Part shown: positions 41,439 to 50,007 of the stretch, in pieces
Numbering within the stretch: position 1 is the first letter of the stretch
Layout: every line of letters begins with the position of its first letter
From: CAVPHV01 sp963821095
Lineage (GTDB): Bacteria > Actinomycetota > Acidimicrobiia > Spongiisociales > UBA5794
Length of the DNA: 64,000 nucleotides
NCBI GenBank assembly: GCA_963821095.1
Contig: CAWGCJ010000023.1
Location: forward strand, 1 to 64,000
Direction: 5' to 3'
Made by a program: the position numbers and the translations under genes
The notes under the pieces: generated by a model
Told to the model about the DNA's origin: nothing
Seen by the model: the letters and a program-made list of their open reading frames with translations, nothing else
The model's database searches: none

Positions 41439-42149
41439 ATGTCAACTCCACACATTTCCGCAGAGGCCGGAGCCTTTGCCGAGACCATCCTGCTGCCCGG
41501 TGATCCACTCAGGGCCAAGTACATCGCCGAGACATTCCTGGACGACGCTGTCGAAGTCACGGCCGTCCGTAACATGCTTGGCTTCACCGGGACCTACCAG
41601 GGTTCACCGATCTCGGTGATGGGGACCGGCATGGGGGTCCCTTCCGTATCCATCTATGCCACCGAGTTGGTCACTGAGTACGGCGTCAAGAACCTGATCC
41701 GGGTCGGTACCTGCGGCGGCATCGCCAGCGACGTGCACATCCGCGACGTCATCGTTGCCGCCGGCGCCTGTACCGACTCCGGTGTCAACCGGGCAAGGTT
41801 CGGCGGCATGGATTTTGCTGCCATCGCCGACTACCGGCTGCTGCGAGCGGCGGTTGATGCGGCGGTTGCCCAGGGCAAGACGGTCAGGGTTGGGAACGTG
41901 TTCACCAGCGATCTGTTCTATCACCCCGAGCCGGCCCGAATCGACCTGATGGAGAGAATGGGTGTGCTCGCCGTCGAGATGGAAGCCGCCGGCCTCTACG
42001 GAGTTGCCGCCGAAACCAGCGCCCACGCCCTGGCCATCTTCACGGTGAGCGACCACCTCCGCACCGGTGAGGCGACGAGTTCGGAGGAGCGGCAGAGCAC
42101 GTTCGCCGATATGATCGAGATTGCGCTCCACGCCGCCACCGGTACCTGA
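41439..42149 (+). CDS. deoD: Purine nucleoside phosphorylase (DeoD type)
   Basis: The 236-residue hexameric-type phosphorylase splits purine nucleosides with phosphate. PHISAEAGAFAETILLPGDPLRAKYIAE contains the His and Gly-Asp-Pro phosphate and ribose residues; GTGMGVPSVSIYATELV and RVGTCGGI are core motifs; VLAVEMEAAGLYGVAAE holds the ribose-binding Met-Glu; FTVSDHLRTGEATSSEERQ includes the base-binding Asp. ATG 41439 follows GGGACGAG at moderate distance. It stands alone after hisA. Confidence 0.95.
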   Translation: MSTPHISAEAGAFAETILLPGDPLRAKYIAETFLDDAVEVTAVRNMLGFTGTYQGSPISVMGTGMGVPSVSIYATELVTEYGVKNLIRVGTCGGIASDVHIRDVIVAAGACTDSGVNRARFGGMDFAAIADYRLLRAAVDAAVAQGKTVRVGNVFTSDLFYHPEPARIDLMERMGVLAVEMEAAGLYGVAAETSAHALAIFTVSDHLRTGEATSSEERQSTFADMIEIALHAATGT

Positions 42150-42217
42150 GCGGCTTGGCGCGGCATCTCGCGCGTCGCCCGAGCCCATGAGTGCGGTCCT
42201 GGCGATTCTGGGCCGGT

Positions 42218-43327
42218 TTATCCAAGGGGCGGGTGGTTGAGATCTGCGGCGGTCACGGTTCCGACGAGGCGGGTGTCGGCGTCGACAACGGGGATGGGGC
42301 TCCCGTGGCGGGCGATCAACTCCGTTGCGTGGCTGAGGTCTTCGTCGGCGTTGAGAAACACAGGGTCGTCCATGACTTCTCGGAGCTCGTGGTCGGGTCG
42401 GGCTTGTTGGAGGGCTTGGGTGCAGGCGATTCCGAGGAGTTGGCCATCTAGGGCGACGATGACGTGTTGGTCGGCGGCAAGTTGCGCAGCGTCGGCGACT
42501 CGCATGTGTGGTCCAAACGCGGTTGGCGGTTGCATGATCTGGTAGACGCGGGTTCGGGCGTGTCTGACAACGATGGTGCCATTGTGGGCTTTTGCCTGGA
42601 TGCGGGCGCCGGGTCCGGAGAACTGGCGTTGGAACCACGATCCGCCGGGGGCTCCGACGACAAGGAGCGTTCCAGTGGGTAGTGAACTGACCATGGCGGC
42701 GGGACTGGTGGTTCTGATGGTCTCGACGGCGAGGCCCGGAAGGTCGGCAGTGATGGTGGCGAGGACGGCTTGTGCTTGGGGCTGCTCGTCGCCGTCGCGG
42801 CGGACATAGACGGCGCGGGCGGGGATCCCGAGTTGGCGTGAGAGGCGGTGCGCGATGATAGCGGCGAGGTGGGAGTGGGGGCCGCTGCCGACAGCGGCGA
42901 CGACCGAACGGGTGGTGTCTGGGGTGAACCCGTGGGGCACGGCGACGTTGCAGAGGTCGAAAGAGGTGAGGTGGCGAGCTACCAGCAGCCCGGCTCGGGC
43001 CCCAATGCAGGCGGCGGCGACATTGGCGTCAGCTTTGCGGGCGGTGCCGCCACCGAGGACTTCGGCGAGGGCCCGGCATTGAGCGCCGCGGGTCCATATC
43101 ACCCGGGGGGCGCCGTCGTGGGCGTTGTGGCGACTGTCGTTTCGGCGCTGGGCGTCGTCCCGGGTGATGGGAGGCGCACCGGGGGGCTGAGATGGCGACG
43201 GACGGATGTTCCCTAGGTCGGCCCTCGGGGGGGACGGGCCGTTATTCCCGAGCCATGGTTCGCTCCGCCGTCGGGTTCTCGCGGGTGCCTCGCCTAGTTG
43301 GCGTTCCGACCTATCCGAGATGCTCAT
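42218..43327 (-). CDS. Universal-stress-like and CBS-domain protein
   Basis: A 369-residue protein with a low-complexity Arg/Pro-rich N-terminus (about residues 1-75), a Rossmann-like alpha/beta region resembling universal stress proteins (NVAVPHGFTPDTTRSVVAAV, LLVVGAPGGSWFQRQFSG with the nucleotide-loop-like Gly pattern), and a CBS pair at the C-terminus (RVYQIMQPPTAFGPHMRVADAAQLA, then HGSPIPVVDADTRLVGTVTAADL). Adenosine nucleotide binding is expected. It is the last of three minus-strand genes with two DksA-like proteins; they may form a stress-response unit. The start is weakly supported. Confidence 0.65.
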   Translation of the reverse strand: MSISDRSERQLGEAPARTRRRSEPWLGNNGPSPPRADLGNIRPSPSQPPGAPPITRDDAQRRNDSRHNAHDGAPRVIWTRGAQCRALAEVLGGGTARKADANVAAACIGARAGLLVARHLTSFDLCNVAVPHGFTPDTTRSVVAAVGSGPHSHLAAIIAHRLSRQLGIPARAVYVRRDGDEQPQAQAVLATITADLPGLAVETIRTTSPAAMVSSLPTGTLLVVGAPGGSWFQRQFSGPGARIQAKAHNGTIVVRHARTRVYQIMQPPTAFGPHMRVADAAQLAADQHVIVALDGQLLGIACTQALQQARPDHELREVMDDPVFLNADEDLSHATELIARHGSPIPVVDADTRLVGTVTAADLNHPPLG

Positions 43328-43336
43328 ACGGTTGTG

Positions 43337-43651
43337 TCATCCCGCGCACTCCCGGCACGTCGTTGTGGCGGGTAGCGCCTCGAGTCGCCTCCCTGTGATC
43401 GCTATTCCGCACGCAAAGCACAGCCCATAGACACCCGATGCGATGCGTTCGAGGGCGCCATCGATACCGGCAAGGCGAGCCTCGATGACATCAGCCTGCA
43501 TCGCGGCCTCGTCATCGGTGACGTCGTGCGGTTCGTAGTCCCCGCGACTAGTCGCGGCGGCCCGCAGATCCTCGAGCAGAGCTCGCAGTCGGTTCTGTTC
43601 GTCGAGGAGCTGCGACTGTTGCCGCCATTCAGATGTGGACAACACCCTCAT
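43337..43651 (-). CDS. DksA/TraR-type C4 zinc-finger protein, second of pair
   Basis: The 104-residue protein has a helical hairpin (SEWRQQSQLLDEQNRLRALLEDLRAA) followed by helices and a C-terminal zinc finger CFACGIAITGRRLEALPATTTCRECAG, the DksA/TraR fold. Acidic residues at the coiled-coil tip (HDVTDDEAA) are in the right place to reach into the RNA polymerase secondary channel. Its ATG 43651 overlaps the upstream DksA-like stop by four bases, so the two paralogues are co-translated. Confidence 0.82.
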   Translation of the reverse strand: MRVLSTSEWRQQSQLLDEQNRLRALLEDLRAAATSRGDYEPHDVTDDEAAMQADVIEARLAGIDGALERIASGVYGLCFACGIAITGRRLEALPATTTCRECAG

Positions 43652-44121
43652 CGCCCGACCGCCGGGCCCGACGTGCCACCGACCAGCGGAGATCGCCGAC
43701 CGGCTCTGTCGGTCGTCTTGCGGTCTGGGCCCACACGGGTGCGTGCGCGGTGTGACGACCGATCGCTGCATGTAACACAGGTCGCAGCCGCCGGCAACGC
43801 CCGCAGCCGCTCCAATGGGATGCCCCTCCCGCAAACGGTGCAGTATCCGTACGTTCCGCCGTCCATACGTGCCAGCGCCTGCTCAACCTCCCTGAGACGC
43901 CGTTCGGCCCGCTCGACCAAGAGCAGAACTACGGCGCCGTCAGAATCCGTCGTTGGATCCTCCTGGTCGTACATGTCGCTCAGATCCCGCCGGCTGAACG
44001 CATCGACGGCCTCACGGCGCAACGCGTCAACCCTTCGTTCTATCGAGGCACGACGATCCAGCAAGAGGCCAACCAGGGCCGTGGTCGTCGACGGTGCGAA
44101 GCGGGGGATTGTGATCACCAT
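43648..44121 (-). CDS. DksA/TraR-type C4 zinc-finger protein, first of pair
   Basis: 157 residues: a coiled-coil hairpin (RRASIERRVDALRREAVDAFS, then VVLLLVERAERRLREVEQAL), then the finger YCTVCGRGIPLERLRALPAAATCVTCSD and a basic, Ser/Arg-rich extension of about 30 residues not found in DksA. It probably modulates RNA polymerase; response to ppGpp cannot be judged. It is divergent from the wHTH gene at 44655, and the 44267-44279 arm of a widely spaced inverted repeat lies 146 bases upstream of its ATG. Confidence 0.82.
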   Translation of the reverse strand: MVITIPRFAPSTTTALVGLLLDRRASIERRVDALRREAVDAFSRRDLSDMYDQEDPTTDSDGAVVLLLVERAERRLREVEQALARMDGGTYGYCTVCGRGIPLERLRALPAAATCVTCSDRSSHRARTRVGPDRKTTDRAGRRSPLVGGTSGPAVGR

Positions 44122-44266
44122 GACCGACTCCTTTGACCTTCGTGAGACGCTGATCGTCCATCTGCGAAGGTCTCTCCCGCCCTAGAAAGGGCCAGCAAAC
44201 CGGGCCATGCGGCCGTACTGACGGCAGTGCTGTTTCGGGATACTCCCCTTGTGACGCCAAACATAT

Positions 44267-44513
44267 CATGAGATAAATGACGTGTCTAGGGAGGTCTCGG
44301 TCAAGCGAGCGTTCGCTGCTCGTATCCCCGGACGGCTCGTATCCCCGGGCGGGGGGAGTCGCTCGCCGAGAAGCTTTGTGACCAGAGCGGTCCAGGCCGT
44401 TTGCGGTGCCCAGGACCCGGCGCCGTACGGGGTTCAGAGGGTGGGCTGGGGCTCATCTCGTCGGTGGCCCGCTTCTTCGAAAGGTTGTGTCTATATCTGC
44501 CATTTATCTCATG
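44267..44513. repeat. Widely spaced 13-bp inverted repeat in a divergent promoter region
   Basis: CATGAGATAAATG (44267-44279) occurs again inverted as CATTTATCTCATG (44501-44513), a perfect match 221 bases apart. Both arms are AT-rich islands within the 533-base gap between the DksA-like pair and the wHTH gene, each facing one of the divergent genes. They look like two operators for one regulator, perhaps the wHTH protein itself. The rest of the gap shows no convincing gene. Confidence 0.6.
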
Positions 44514-44654
44514 TTATGCTTGACTCATAATGGTATGTGTCGACCGGCGCGCCGGGTGGGCAGGGGCGGTCAGCGCCACACCGCAGAGATTCGGATCGTC
44601 TGAGAGATCATCACGTCGGCACCGCACGACCTCGGTACCAAAGAGGGAGCTGCC

Positions 44655-44978
44655 ATAGTCGATCACGACCACCGACCATGGACGTTCCTCACGAGCCATG
44701 CCCGGGTTCTCATCATCATCTCGCACAACCCGAGCATCCGCGTCCGCGAAATCGCCGCCATTGCCGGCCTCACCGAGCGCTCCACCCAACGAATCGTCGC
44801 CGACCTCGAGGCTGCCGGCTACCTGTGCCACGAGCGGATTGGCCGACGGAACCACTACACGATTAGGACCGGCGAAACACTGCGTCATCCCCATGAACAG
44901 GGCGTTGAGATCGGCCTTCTCCTCGAATTGTTCTCCAACACTTCAAGCAACGCATCGCACAACGAGGTCCATCGGTAA
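44655..44978 (+). CDS. Winged-helix transcriptional regulator with apparent AUA start
   Basis: The 107-residue frame gives a clear wHTH: WTFLTSHARVLIIISHNPSIRVREIAAIAG, recognition helix TERSTQRIVADLEAAGYL and the wing HERIGRRNHYTI, ending in GVEIGLLLELFSN. No ATG, GTG, TTG or CTG exists in frame between the preceding TGA and the fold. GAGGGAG lies five bases before an ATA at 44655, which gives a start at the expected place. Either a rare AUA initiation or a base error is implied. The inverted repeat upstream may be its operator. Confidence 0.7.
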   Translation: MVDHDHRPWTFLTSHARVLIIISHNPSIRVREIAAIAGLTERSTQRIVADLEAAGYLCHERIGRRNHYTIRTGETLRHPHEQGVEIGLLLELFSNTSSNASHNEVHR

Positions 44979-45136
44979 GGGCCGGTCATCTACTGACCTT
45001 GTGCCAGGCCGTACGGCCACGTTCGGGCTGTTGGCCTCAGGTCTGCTGCCCCGGCTGTTGGTGATGCTCGGTAGTTGCGAGCAGCCACAGGTCCTTCATT
45101 CGGTCGATATCGCTCGACGATGCGAGGAGGCATCTG

Positions 45137-45321
45137 ATGAGCTACAGGTGCATCGATTTGATATCAACATGGTGACCGATTCCGCCAAGTTGGAGGCGTT
45201 CTTGAATGGGCTTGGCGGAGAAGTCGTCTCGATCATTCCCAACGTGAGGAAGACGACCCTTGCTCAGATCTACGGAGTGACGCGCAAGGTCGATTTCCTC
45301 CTCATCGTCGAGCGGACGTAG
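45137..45321 (+). CDS. Small conserved hypothetical protein, one frame change after codon 4
   Basis: GAGGAGG stands six bases before ATG 45137, but that frame ends at once. One added G at 45147 (AGGTG to AGGGTG) continues MSYR into VHRFDINMVTDSAKLEAF, then LNGLGGEVVSIIPNV and VDFLLIVERT to TAG 45319-45321, a well-formed two-strand, one-helix protein of about 61 residues. Without the change, a GTG at 45148 gives 57 residues. Function is unknown; it follows the wHTH gene on the same strand. Confidence 0.55.
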
Positions 45322-45366
45322 CCGAGAGCCCTCGATCGACGTCCGGCCCCCGTTCCCAACGCCGAT

Positions 45367-47361
45367 TCAGTTCGCTTCGGAGGTGTAACGCTCCATCGCC
45401 CGTTGCAGGTCATCCCGGGTGACGGCCATTGCCGACGAGTCGCGTCGCAGTGCCTGCAGCGCCGCTTCGCGCAGCAACCCGGAGAGGTCTGCAAACGACA
45501 ACCCCTCGGTGCCCGCGATGACTTCCTCGACATCGACGTCTTCGGCGAATGGGACATGCGAGATTCCGAAGAAGGCGCGCCGCGATTCCGCCGGCGGCAA
45601 ACCCAGATAAAGGTGGGTCTCGAGCCTACCCGGTCGGAGCAGCGCAGGATCGACCAGATCTTTGCGATTGGTGGCGCCGATGACGAAGACGTCGCCACGT
45701 TCGGACACGCCATCCATCTCGGTCAGCAGAGCGGCGACGACCGAGTCGGTGACAGAATTGGTCGAGTTGCCGCGGACCGGCGCCAGGGCATCGATCTCGT
45801 CGAAGAACAGGATGGCGGGCGCCACCGCCCGGGCTCGCGCAAAGACCTCGCGTACCCCGCGTTCGGACTCTCCAACGTACTTGTCGAGCAATTCGGCGCC
45901 CTTGATGGTGAAGAATGCCGCACCGGACTCGTGGGCAAGCGCTCGGATTACGAACGTCTTGCCGGTGCCGGGAGGTCCGTGGAGTAGGAGGCCCTTCGGA
46001 GGTTCGATCCCGAGCCGGGTGAAGCGCTCCGGCTCCTGCATTTGCCAGATGACCGACTCGGTCAGGCGCTGCTTGACCTCATCGAGGTTGGCCACGCGTT
46101 CGAAGCCGTACGACGGGATCTCGCCGAGCGAAGCGGTACCCAACGACGGGGTCGTTTCGGTGATGGCGCGCTCGAGAAGATCCTCCGTCACTTCGCCCCC
46201 GTTGGTGGCGATGAGGGCTGAGGCGTGCACCACGGTGGAGATGACGTCGGCGCCCGAGAAGCCGGCGGTGCGATTGGCCAGGTTGGCGAATTCGATCTCT
46301 GCGGTCGGCACCTGAGCCAACGCCGACTCGAACAGCAGGGTGCGCCGCTCGAGGTCGGGGGGTGGGATCGAAAGCGTCCGCGGCAACAGTGCCGAGTCGG
46401 CAACGGCATCGGGGAGCTTGGTCACCGACGAGATGGCGAGTACGCAAGCCAGGCGCGGACGATCGGCGACTGCGTCCAGGAACCAACGCAGTATGGCGGT
46501 CATCTGATTGCGGAACATGGCGTCGTCCCCGGCGACGGCGTCGAGGCGGTCGACAAAGATGACCGCAGGCACGGTCGTGTTCTTGACCGCCTTTTCGAGT
46601 AGTTCGAGCAGCTTGTCCGGCTTGAACACCAACTCGAGCGAGACTTCGTGCACTTTGGCGCCGGCTGCCTCCGCCGCGGCGTTGACCAGTTCCGACTTGC
46701 CGCAACCTGCCGGTCCTTCGATGAGTACGCCGGCCACCTTGGGCAGGCCCCAGGTGCTCGGCAGATTCTGCGGCGAGGTCAGCAGCGACAGCCAACCCGT
46801 CATAGTCTCGAGTTCGGCATCGAGTCCGGCCAAGAGCGCCTCTGCCGTGGTCGGCGCCTCTCCGGCCGGCTGGCCCTCTGGCTGGGCGACCACGGCGGGC
46901 GGGGCCTCCCCCTCCTCATAGACGACGGTGCCGTTGCCGACCATGCCGGCCGGGCCGGGCACGACATCCACCACCCGGAGTTCGACGTCTCCGGTCGAAC
47001 CGCCGTCCCCGTACGAGGCCCGAACGACCACCATATCGCCGGCCGTGACCGGAGTGCCCTGAAGCGATCGGGCGAGATGACGGGAGTCGAGTCGCTCATC
47101 TGTCGACGAGAGGACGACCCGCGATGCCTGGGGGAGGGGGGCACGCTGCACGTCCGGGTTGTCGCCGACGGCGAGACCGGCATTGTGCAGAGTGCGCGGT
47201 CCAACGGTGAGACCGTTGGCGGAGCCAACGTCGCCGGGCATGACGACGGCGTGGGTGTTGCCGAGTTTGATGACTCCACCGCCGGGGAGACCCATCACGG
47301 TCAAGAGGGCGGAGTCGGCGCGGGCCTGAGGGTCCGTGCCGGGACGCAGTACAAATCGCAT
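45367..47361 (-). CDS. Cdc48/p97-like double AAA+ ATPase
   Basis: 664 residues: an N-terminal double-psi-barrel-like domain (about 1-150, RFVLRPGT ... GDMVVVRAS), a first ATPase module with a weak Walker A (VLIEGPAGCGKSE) and degenerate Walker B (AVIFVDRLDAV), and a second full module with LLLHGPPGTGKTFVIRALA, ILFFDEIDAL, the second-region-of-homology VIGATNRKDLVDPALLRPGR and FADLSGLLREAALQAL. This is the VAT/Cdc48 layout known from archaea and actinobacteria: a protein unfoldase that may feed a proteasome. Pore residues in D2 (GAELLDKYVGESE) are intact. It follows the exonuclease gene by 74 bases. Confidence 0.9.
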   Translation of the reverse strand: MRFVLRPGTDPQARADSALLTVMGLPGGGVIKLGNTHAVVMPGDVGSANGLTVGPRTLHNAGLAVGDNPDVQRAPLPQASRVVLSSTDERLDSRHLARSLQGTPVTAGDMVVVRASYGDGGSTGDVELRVVDVVPGPAGMVGNGTVVYEEGEAPPAVVAQPEGQPAGEAPTTAEALLAGLDAELETMTGWLSLLTSPQNLPSTWGLPKVAGVLIEGPAGCGKSELVNAAAEAAGAKVHEVSLELVFKPDKLLELLEKAVKNTTVPAVIFVDRLDAVAGDDAMFRNQMTAILRWFLDAVADRPRLACVLAISSVTKLPDAVADSALLPRTLSIPPPDLERRTLLFESALAQVPTAEIEFANLANRTAGFSGADVISTVVHASALIATNGGEVTEDLLERAITETTPSLGTASLGEIPSYGFERVANLDEVKQRLTESVIWQMQEPERFTRLGIEPPKGLLLHGPPGTGKTFVIRALAHESGAAFFTIKGAELLDKYVGESERGVREVFARARAVAPAILFFDEIDALAPVRGNSTNSVTDSVVAALLTEMDGVSERGDVFVIGATNRKDLVDPALLRPGRLETHLYLGLPPAESRRAFFGISHVPFAEDVDVEEVIAGTEGLSFADLSGLLREAALQALRRDSSAMAVTRDDLQRAMERYTSEAN

Positions 47362-47435
47362 GAGGGTGCAGGCTACTCCGCCGGACGCAGTTGACATCGG
47401 TGCCATAGCCGGCAGCGGTCCGACCACCCGATTGG

Positions 47436-49070
47436 TCAGCCGGCCAGCGAGTCGAGGTGAGGCACCGGGATGGCCGGCAACGCCAGCGGATGGGTGGCGT
47501 CGACGATGTGCACGCCGGGGCGCTCCAACCAGCGCCAGAGCAGGTGAGCCTCCTCAGCGACAGAGACCGACGGCGGGACGGCGTCCGACATGGCTTCGTG
47601 TCCGGCGATTCGCATCAGCGGTGGCGAACCTGGGGCCCGCCACGCCGCGGCCAGCCGTCCGCTGTCGACGAGGACGCTGTCGCCGTTCTCGTCCTCAGCC
47701 CACAACATTCCGGCGCCCTGGAGGGCCTGCCAGGCCCGCTGCCGCTCCAAGCTGCGCCCCAGGGCGCGGTGCCGGTCGCGCAGGGTCGCAGCGTCTTCGA
47801 ATCGTTCGTTGCGGGCATGGTTGACCATGCGTTCCGTCAGCGGCGCCAGCAGAGCCTCAGGGTCGGTGGTCACCCCGTGTTCGAGTTGGGCGACGACGGC
47901 AGCGTACGCCTCCTCGGTCACGCTGCCGTCGCAGGGGCAGATTGCCACGCCGAGCTGGGCGTAGTTGCAGGCAGCGCTGCGGGTGCCGCCACGAGTGAGG
48001 CAGCGCCGGATCGGCACGGCATCCCACATGGCATGCATCACCACTTCGGCGTGACGACGCGAGCGGTACGGCCCGAGGTAGAGGCAGCCGTCGTCGCTGC
48101 GGTAGCGGCGTACCAGCGAAAGGCGGGGGAAGCGTTCGTTCGTCAGCTTGATCCAGTGCGGCGACTTGGGTGGACGCGACCTGCGGTTGTAGCGGGGGCG
48201 GTGGGCGTGGATGAGGCGTAGTTCTGCGATCTCGGCTTCTAGTTCTGTGGCGCACGAGATGTGATCGATCACAGTCAGGTCGCGCAGCATCTGTTCGACC
48301 GAGCGCCGGTCATCGCCGTAGAAGTACGACCGCACCCTCGAGCGCAGATTCTTGGCTTTGCCGACGTAGATCACCGTCTCGTCGCGATCCCGGAAGAAAT
48401 ACACGCCGGGGCCACGCGGCAGGGAGTCGGTCAGTTCGATCTTGCGGTAATGCGGCTTGCCGCGGGCGGTCGGCAGGCGCATCAAGTCTTCGAGGTGGCT
48501 GACCCCGAGCGACCCAGCTCGGGCGAGCAACTCCCAGAACACGTGGGCCGTGGCCTTGGCGTCTTCGAGTGCCCGGTGATTTGGGGTGACGGGGGAGCGG
48601 AAGTGTGCCGCCAGGGAGCTGAGCTTCAGGTTGCGAACCTCCTGGCGGACCAGGCGGCGGGCCAGGGCGTAGGTGTCGGCGCTGCGGTTCGGGAGCCTGC
48701 CGTAGCCGAGCCGAATCGCGGCTGCGTTCAGGAACGAGATGTCGAAGCGGACGTTGTGGCCGACGATGACGGCGTCGCCGATGAACTCCAGGAAGGCCGG
48801 CAAGGCCTCCTCGATACGCGGCGCCTCGACGAGCATGAAGTGGGTGATTCCGGTGAGGACCGTGATCATTGGCGGAATCGGGACGCCGGGATTCACCAGT
48901 GTCTGGAACGTCCCGACCAGTTCACCGCCGACGTACTTGACTGCGCCGATTTCGGTGATCTCGCACGAAGCCGCCGTCGCCCCGGTCGTTTCGAGATCGA
49001 GGACGCAAAAGGGAACCTCATGCAGCGGCGCCCCCATGTCGTCGAACGTCTGCTGCCGGCCACCCGCCAC
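47436..49070 (-). CDS. DEDDh exonuclease fused to UvrC-like GIY-YIG nuclease region
   Basis: 544 residues. The N-terminal exonuclease has ExoI DLETTG, the LTGIT and VGHNVRFDISFL region and the H-x4-D motif HRALEDAKA. From about residue 205 a UvrC N-terminal-type GIY-YIG domain follows (GPGVYFFRDRDETVIYVGKAKNLRSRVRSYF) and then a UvrB/UvrC-like motif region (MVNHARNERFEDAATLRDRH). It is a repair nuclease of the DinG/Cho-like kind that may incise near lesions. GTG 49070 has AGGAGG at five bases and is preferred to GTG 49100. A perfect LexA box lies 37 bases upstream, so it is SOS-induced. Confidence 0.88.
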   Translation of the reverse strand: MAGGRQQTFDDMGAPLHEVPFCVLDLETTGATAASCEITEIGAVKYVGGELVGTFQTLVNPGVPIPPMITVLTGITHFMLVEAPRIEEALPAFLEFIGDAVIVGHNVRFDISFLNAAAIRLGYGRLPNRSADTYALARRLVRQEVRNLKLSSLAAHFRSPVTPNHRALEDAKATAHVFWELLARAGSLGVSHLEDLMRLPTARGKPHYRKIELTDSLPRGPGVYFFRDRDETVIYVGKAKNLRSRVRSYFYGDDRRSVEQMLRDLTVIDHISCATELEAEIAELRLIHAHRPRYNRRSRPPKSPHWIKLTNERFPRLSLVRRYRSDDGCLYLGPYRSRRHAEVVMHAMWDAVPIRRCLTRGGTRSAACNYAQLGVAICPCDGSVTEEAYAAVVAQLEHGVTTDPEALLAPLTERMVNHARNERFEDAATLRDRHRALGRSLERQRAWQALQGAGMLWAEDENGDSVLVDSGRLAAAWRAPGSPPLMRIAGHEAMSDAVPPSVSVAEEAHLLWRWLERPGVHIVDATHPLALPAIPVPHLDSLAG

Positions 49071-49106
49071 CTTGTCCTCCTGCCCACCGGACCAATCCAC
49101 CGTAGG

Positions 49107-49122
49107 TCGAACATATGTTCGA
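49107..49122. promoter_or_regulatory. LexA (SOS) box
   Basis: TCGAACATATGTTCGA is a perfect 16-base palindrome equal to the Gram-positive/actinobacterial LexA consensus (TCGAACnnnnGTTCGA). It lies between the divergent repair nuclease (start 49070) and the DsbA-fold gene (start 49172) and can repress both. Confidence 0.85.
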
Positions 49123-49171
49123 TGTCAAGGATCTGACCATGAGGCGGGCGCGGTGCTCTACCCTGCGCGCC

Positions 49172-49720
49172 ATGGAATTCTCGGGACGGGTGTACTTCGA
49201 CATCGCCTCGGGTGACAGTTGGCGTTTCTACCAACTGATCGCACGGGCTTTCGAGGAACGGGCGCAGATTCGGCTCGAGTGGCGGAGTTGGGTTGCCGGC
49301 GGACTCGGCGATGGCCCGCTCACCGGCCAGGAAAGGGCCCAAGCGGCGTACGAATGGGTGCGAGAGGCCGTCCCGACCAAGCAGGGGCCATTCCTTCAGG
49401 CGCTGTTCATTGCCGTCCATGAGGAGGAGGCTCCGCCGGGTGACGCCGCCACGATTCTGTTGGCCGCCCGTCTTGCCGGCCTGGACCCAGATCTGCTGAC
49501 GGACACCGAGATCGACGGTGAGGGCCGCAGGCTGCTCGAGATCTCCACCCGGGAGGGGGACGAACTCGGCGTTGCCGGAGTCCCGTCCGTCTATCGCCTC
49601 GGTCCGGTGCTCCAGGTGCGGACTACCGGCGCCGTCACCCGGGATAGGGCGTCCGACCGCCTCGAAACCATCAACCGCATGTTGGATGACGATGGACTGT
49701 GGGAGTTGCGCAAACCATGA
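49172..49720 (+). CDS. DsbA/HCCA-isomerase-like thioredoxin-fold protein without CxxC
   Basis: The 182-residue protein has a thioredoxin strand (GRVYFDIASGDSWRFYQLIARA), where the CxxC of DsbA/FrnE proteins is replaced by GDSW, then a helical insertion and a cis-Pro block GVAGVPSVYRLGPVLQV. This is the pattern of 2-hydroxychromene-2-carboxylate isomerase-like or FrnE-like proteins. Lack of cysteines excludes simple disulfide exchange; a glutathione- or substrate-binding role is possible. It is divergent from the SOS-controlled nuclease across one LexA box and overlaps the next gene by ATGA. Confidence 0.7.
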   Translation: MEFSGRVYFDIASGDSWRFYQLIARAFEERAQIRLEWRSWVAGGLGDGPLTGQERAQAAYEWVREAVPTKQGPFLQALFIAVHEEEAPPGDAATILLAARLAGLDPDLLTDTEIDGEGRRLLEISTREGDELGVAGVPSVYRLGPVLQVRTTGAVTRDRASDRLETINRMLDDDGLWELRKP

Positions 49721-49932
49721 GTGGCCTGGTCCGATATCGCTGTGCCCACTGCGGCAACAAGACCCGATTTGACGTCTACGACACGGTCCGGCGCCGCCGC
49801 TTTGAGCACGCCACGCTCGGCGGTGAGGTCGCCATCGACGAGGAAGAGATCCTCCAACGGACCGTTGAGCGGGTGGTGTGCCGCTGGTGCGATCGGGACG
49901 ATGCCATTGAGACGGTGAATCCCGCCAGCTGA
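49717..49932 (+). CDS. Small protein with two CxxC knuckles
   Basis: 71 residues with CAHC near the N-terminus and CRWC near the C-terminus (VRYRCAHCGNKTRF, VVCRWCDRDD), a likely four-Cys zinc ribbon. It reads like a small RNA- or DNA-associated zinc protein, but no family is recognised. ATG 49717 overlaps the preceding stop by four bases (ATGA), so it is made with the DsbA-fold protein and may share the LexA-controlled promoter. Confidence 0.7.
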   Translation: MSGLVRYRCAHCGNKTRFDVYDTVRRRRFEHATLGGEVAIDEEEILQRTVERVVCRWCDRDDAIETVNPAS

Positions 49933-50007
49933 GCCGGTTGCCGGGTGCCGCGGTCTGGTTGAGTCGGTGATCTTCGGTACGCTCGAGTCAGCGACGAAGG
50001 AGGGAAG

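Noticed and set aside
42191..43216. Plus-strand open frames opposite the stress/CBS gene
   Set aside because: Minus-strand frame carries clear CBS and nucleotide-binding patterns; the plus frames are high-GC shadows.
44698..45321. Single 207-codon plus-strand gene
   Set aside because: Its first half is an out-of-frame reading of the wHTH gene; only its last 57 codons look like real protein, so they were annotated separately.
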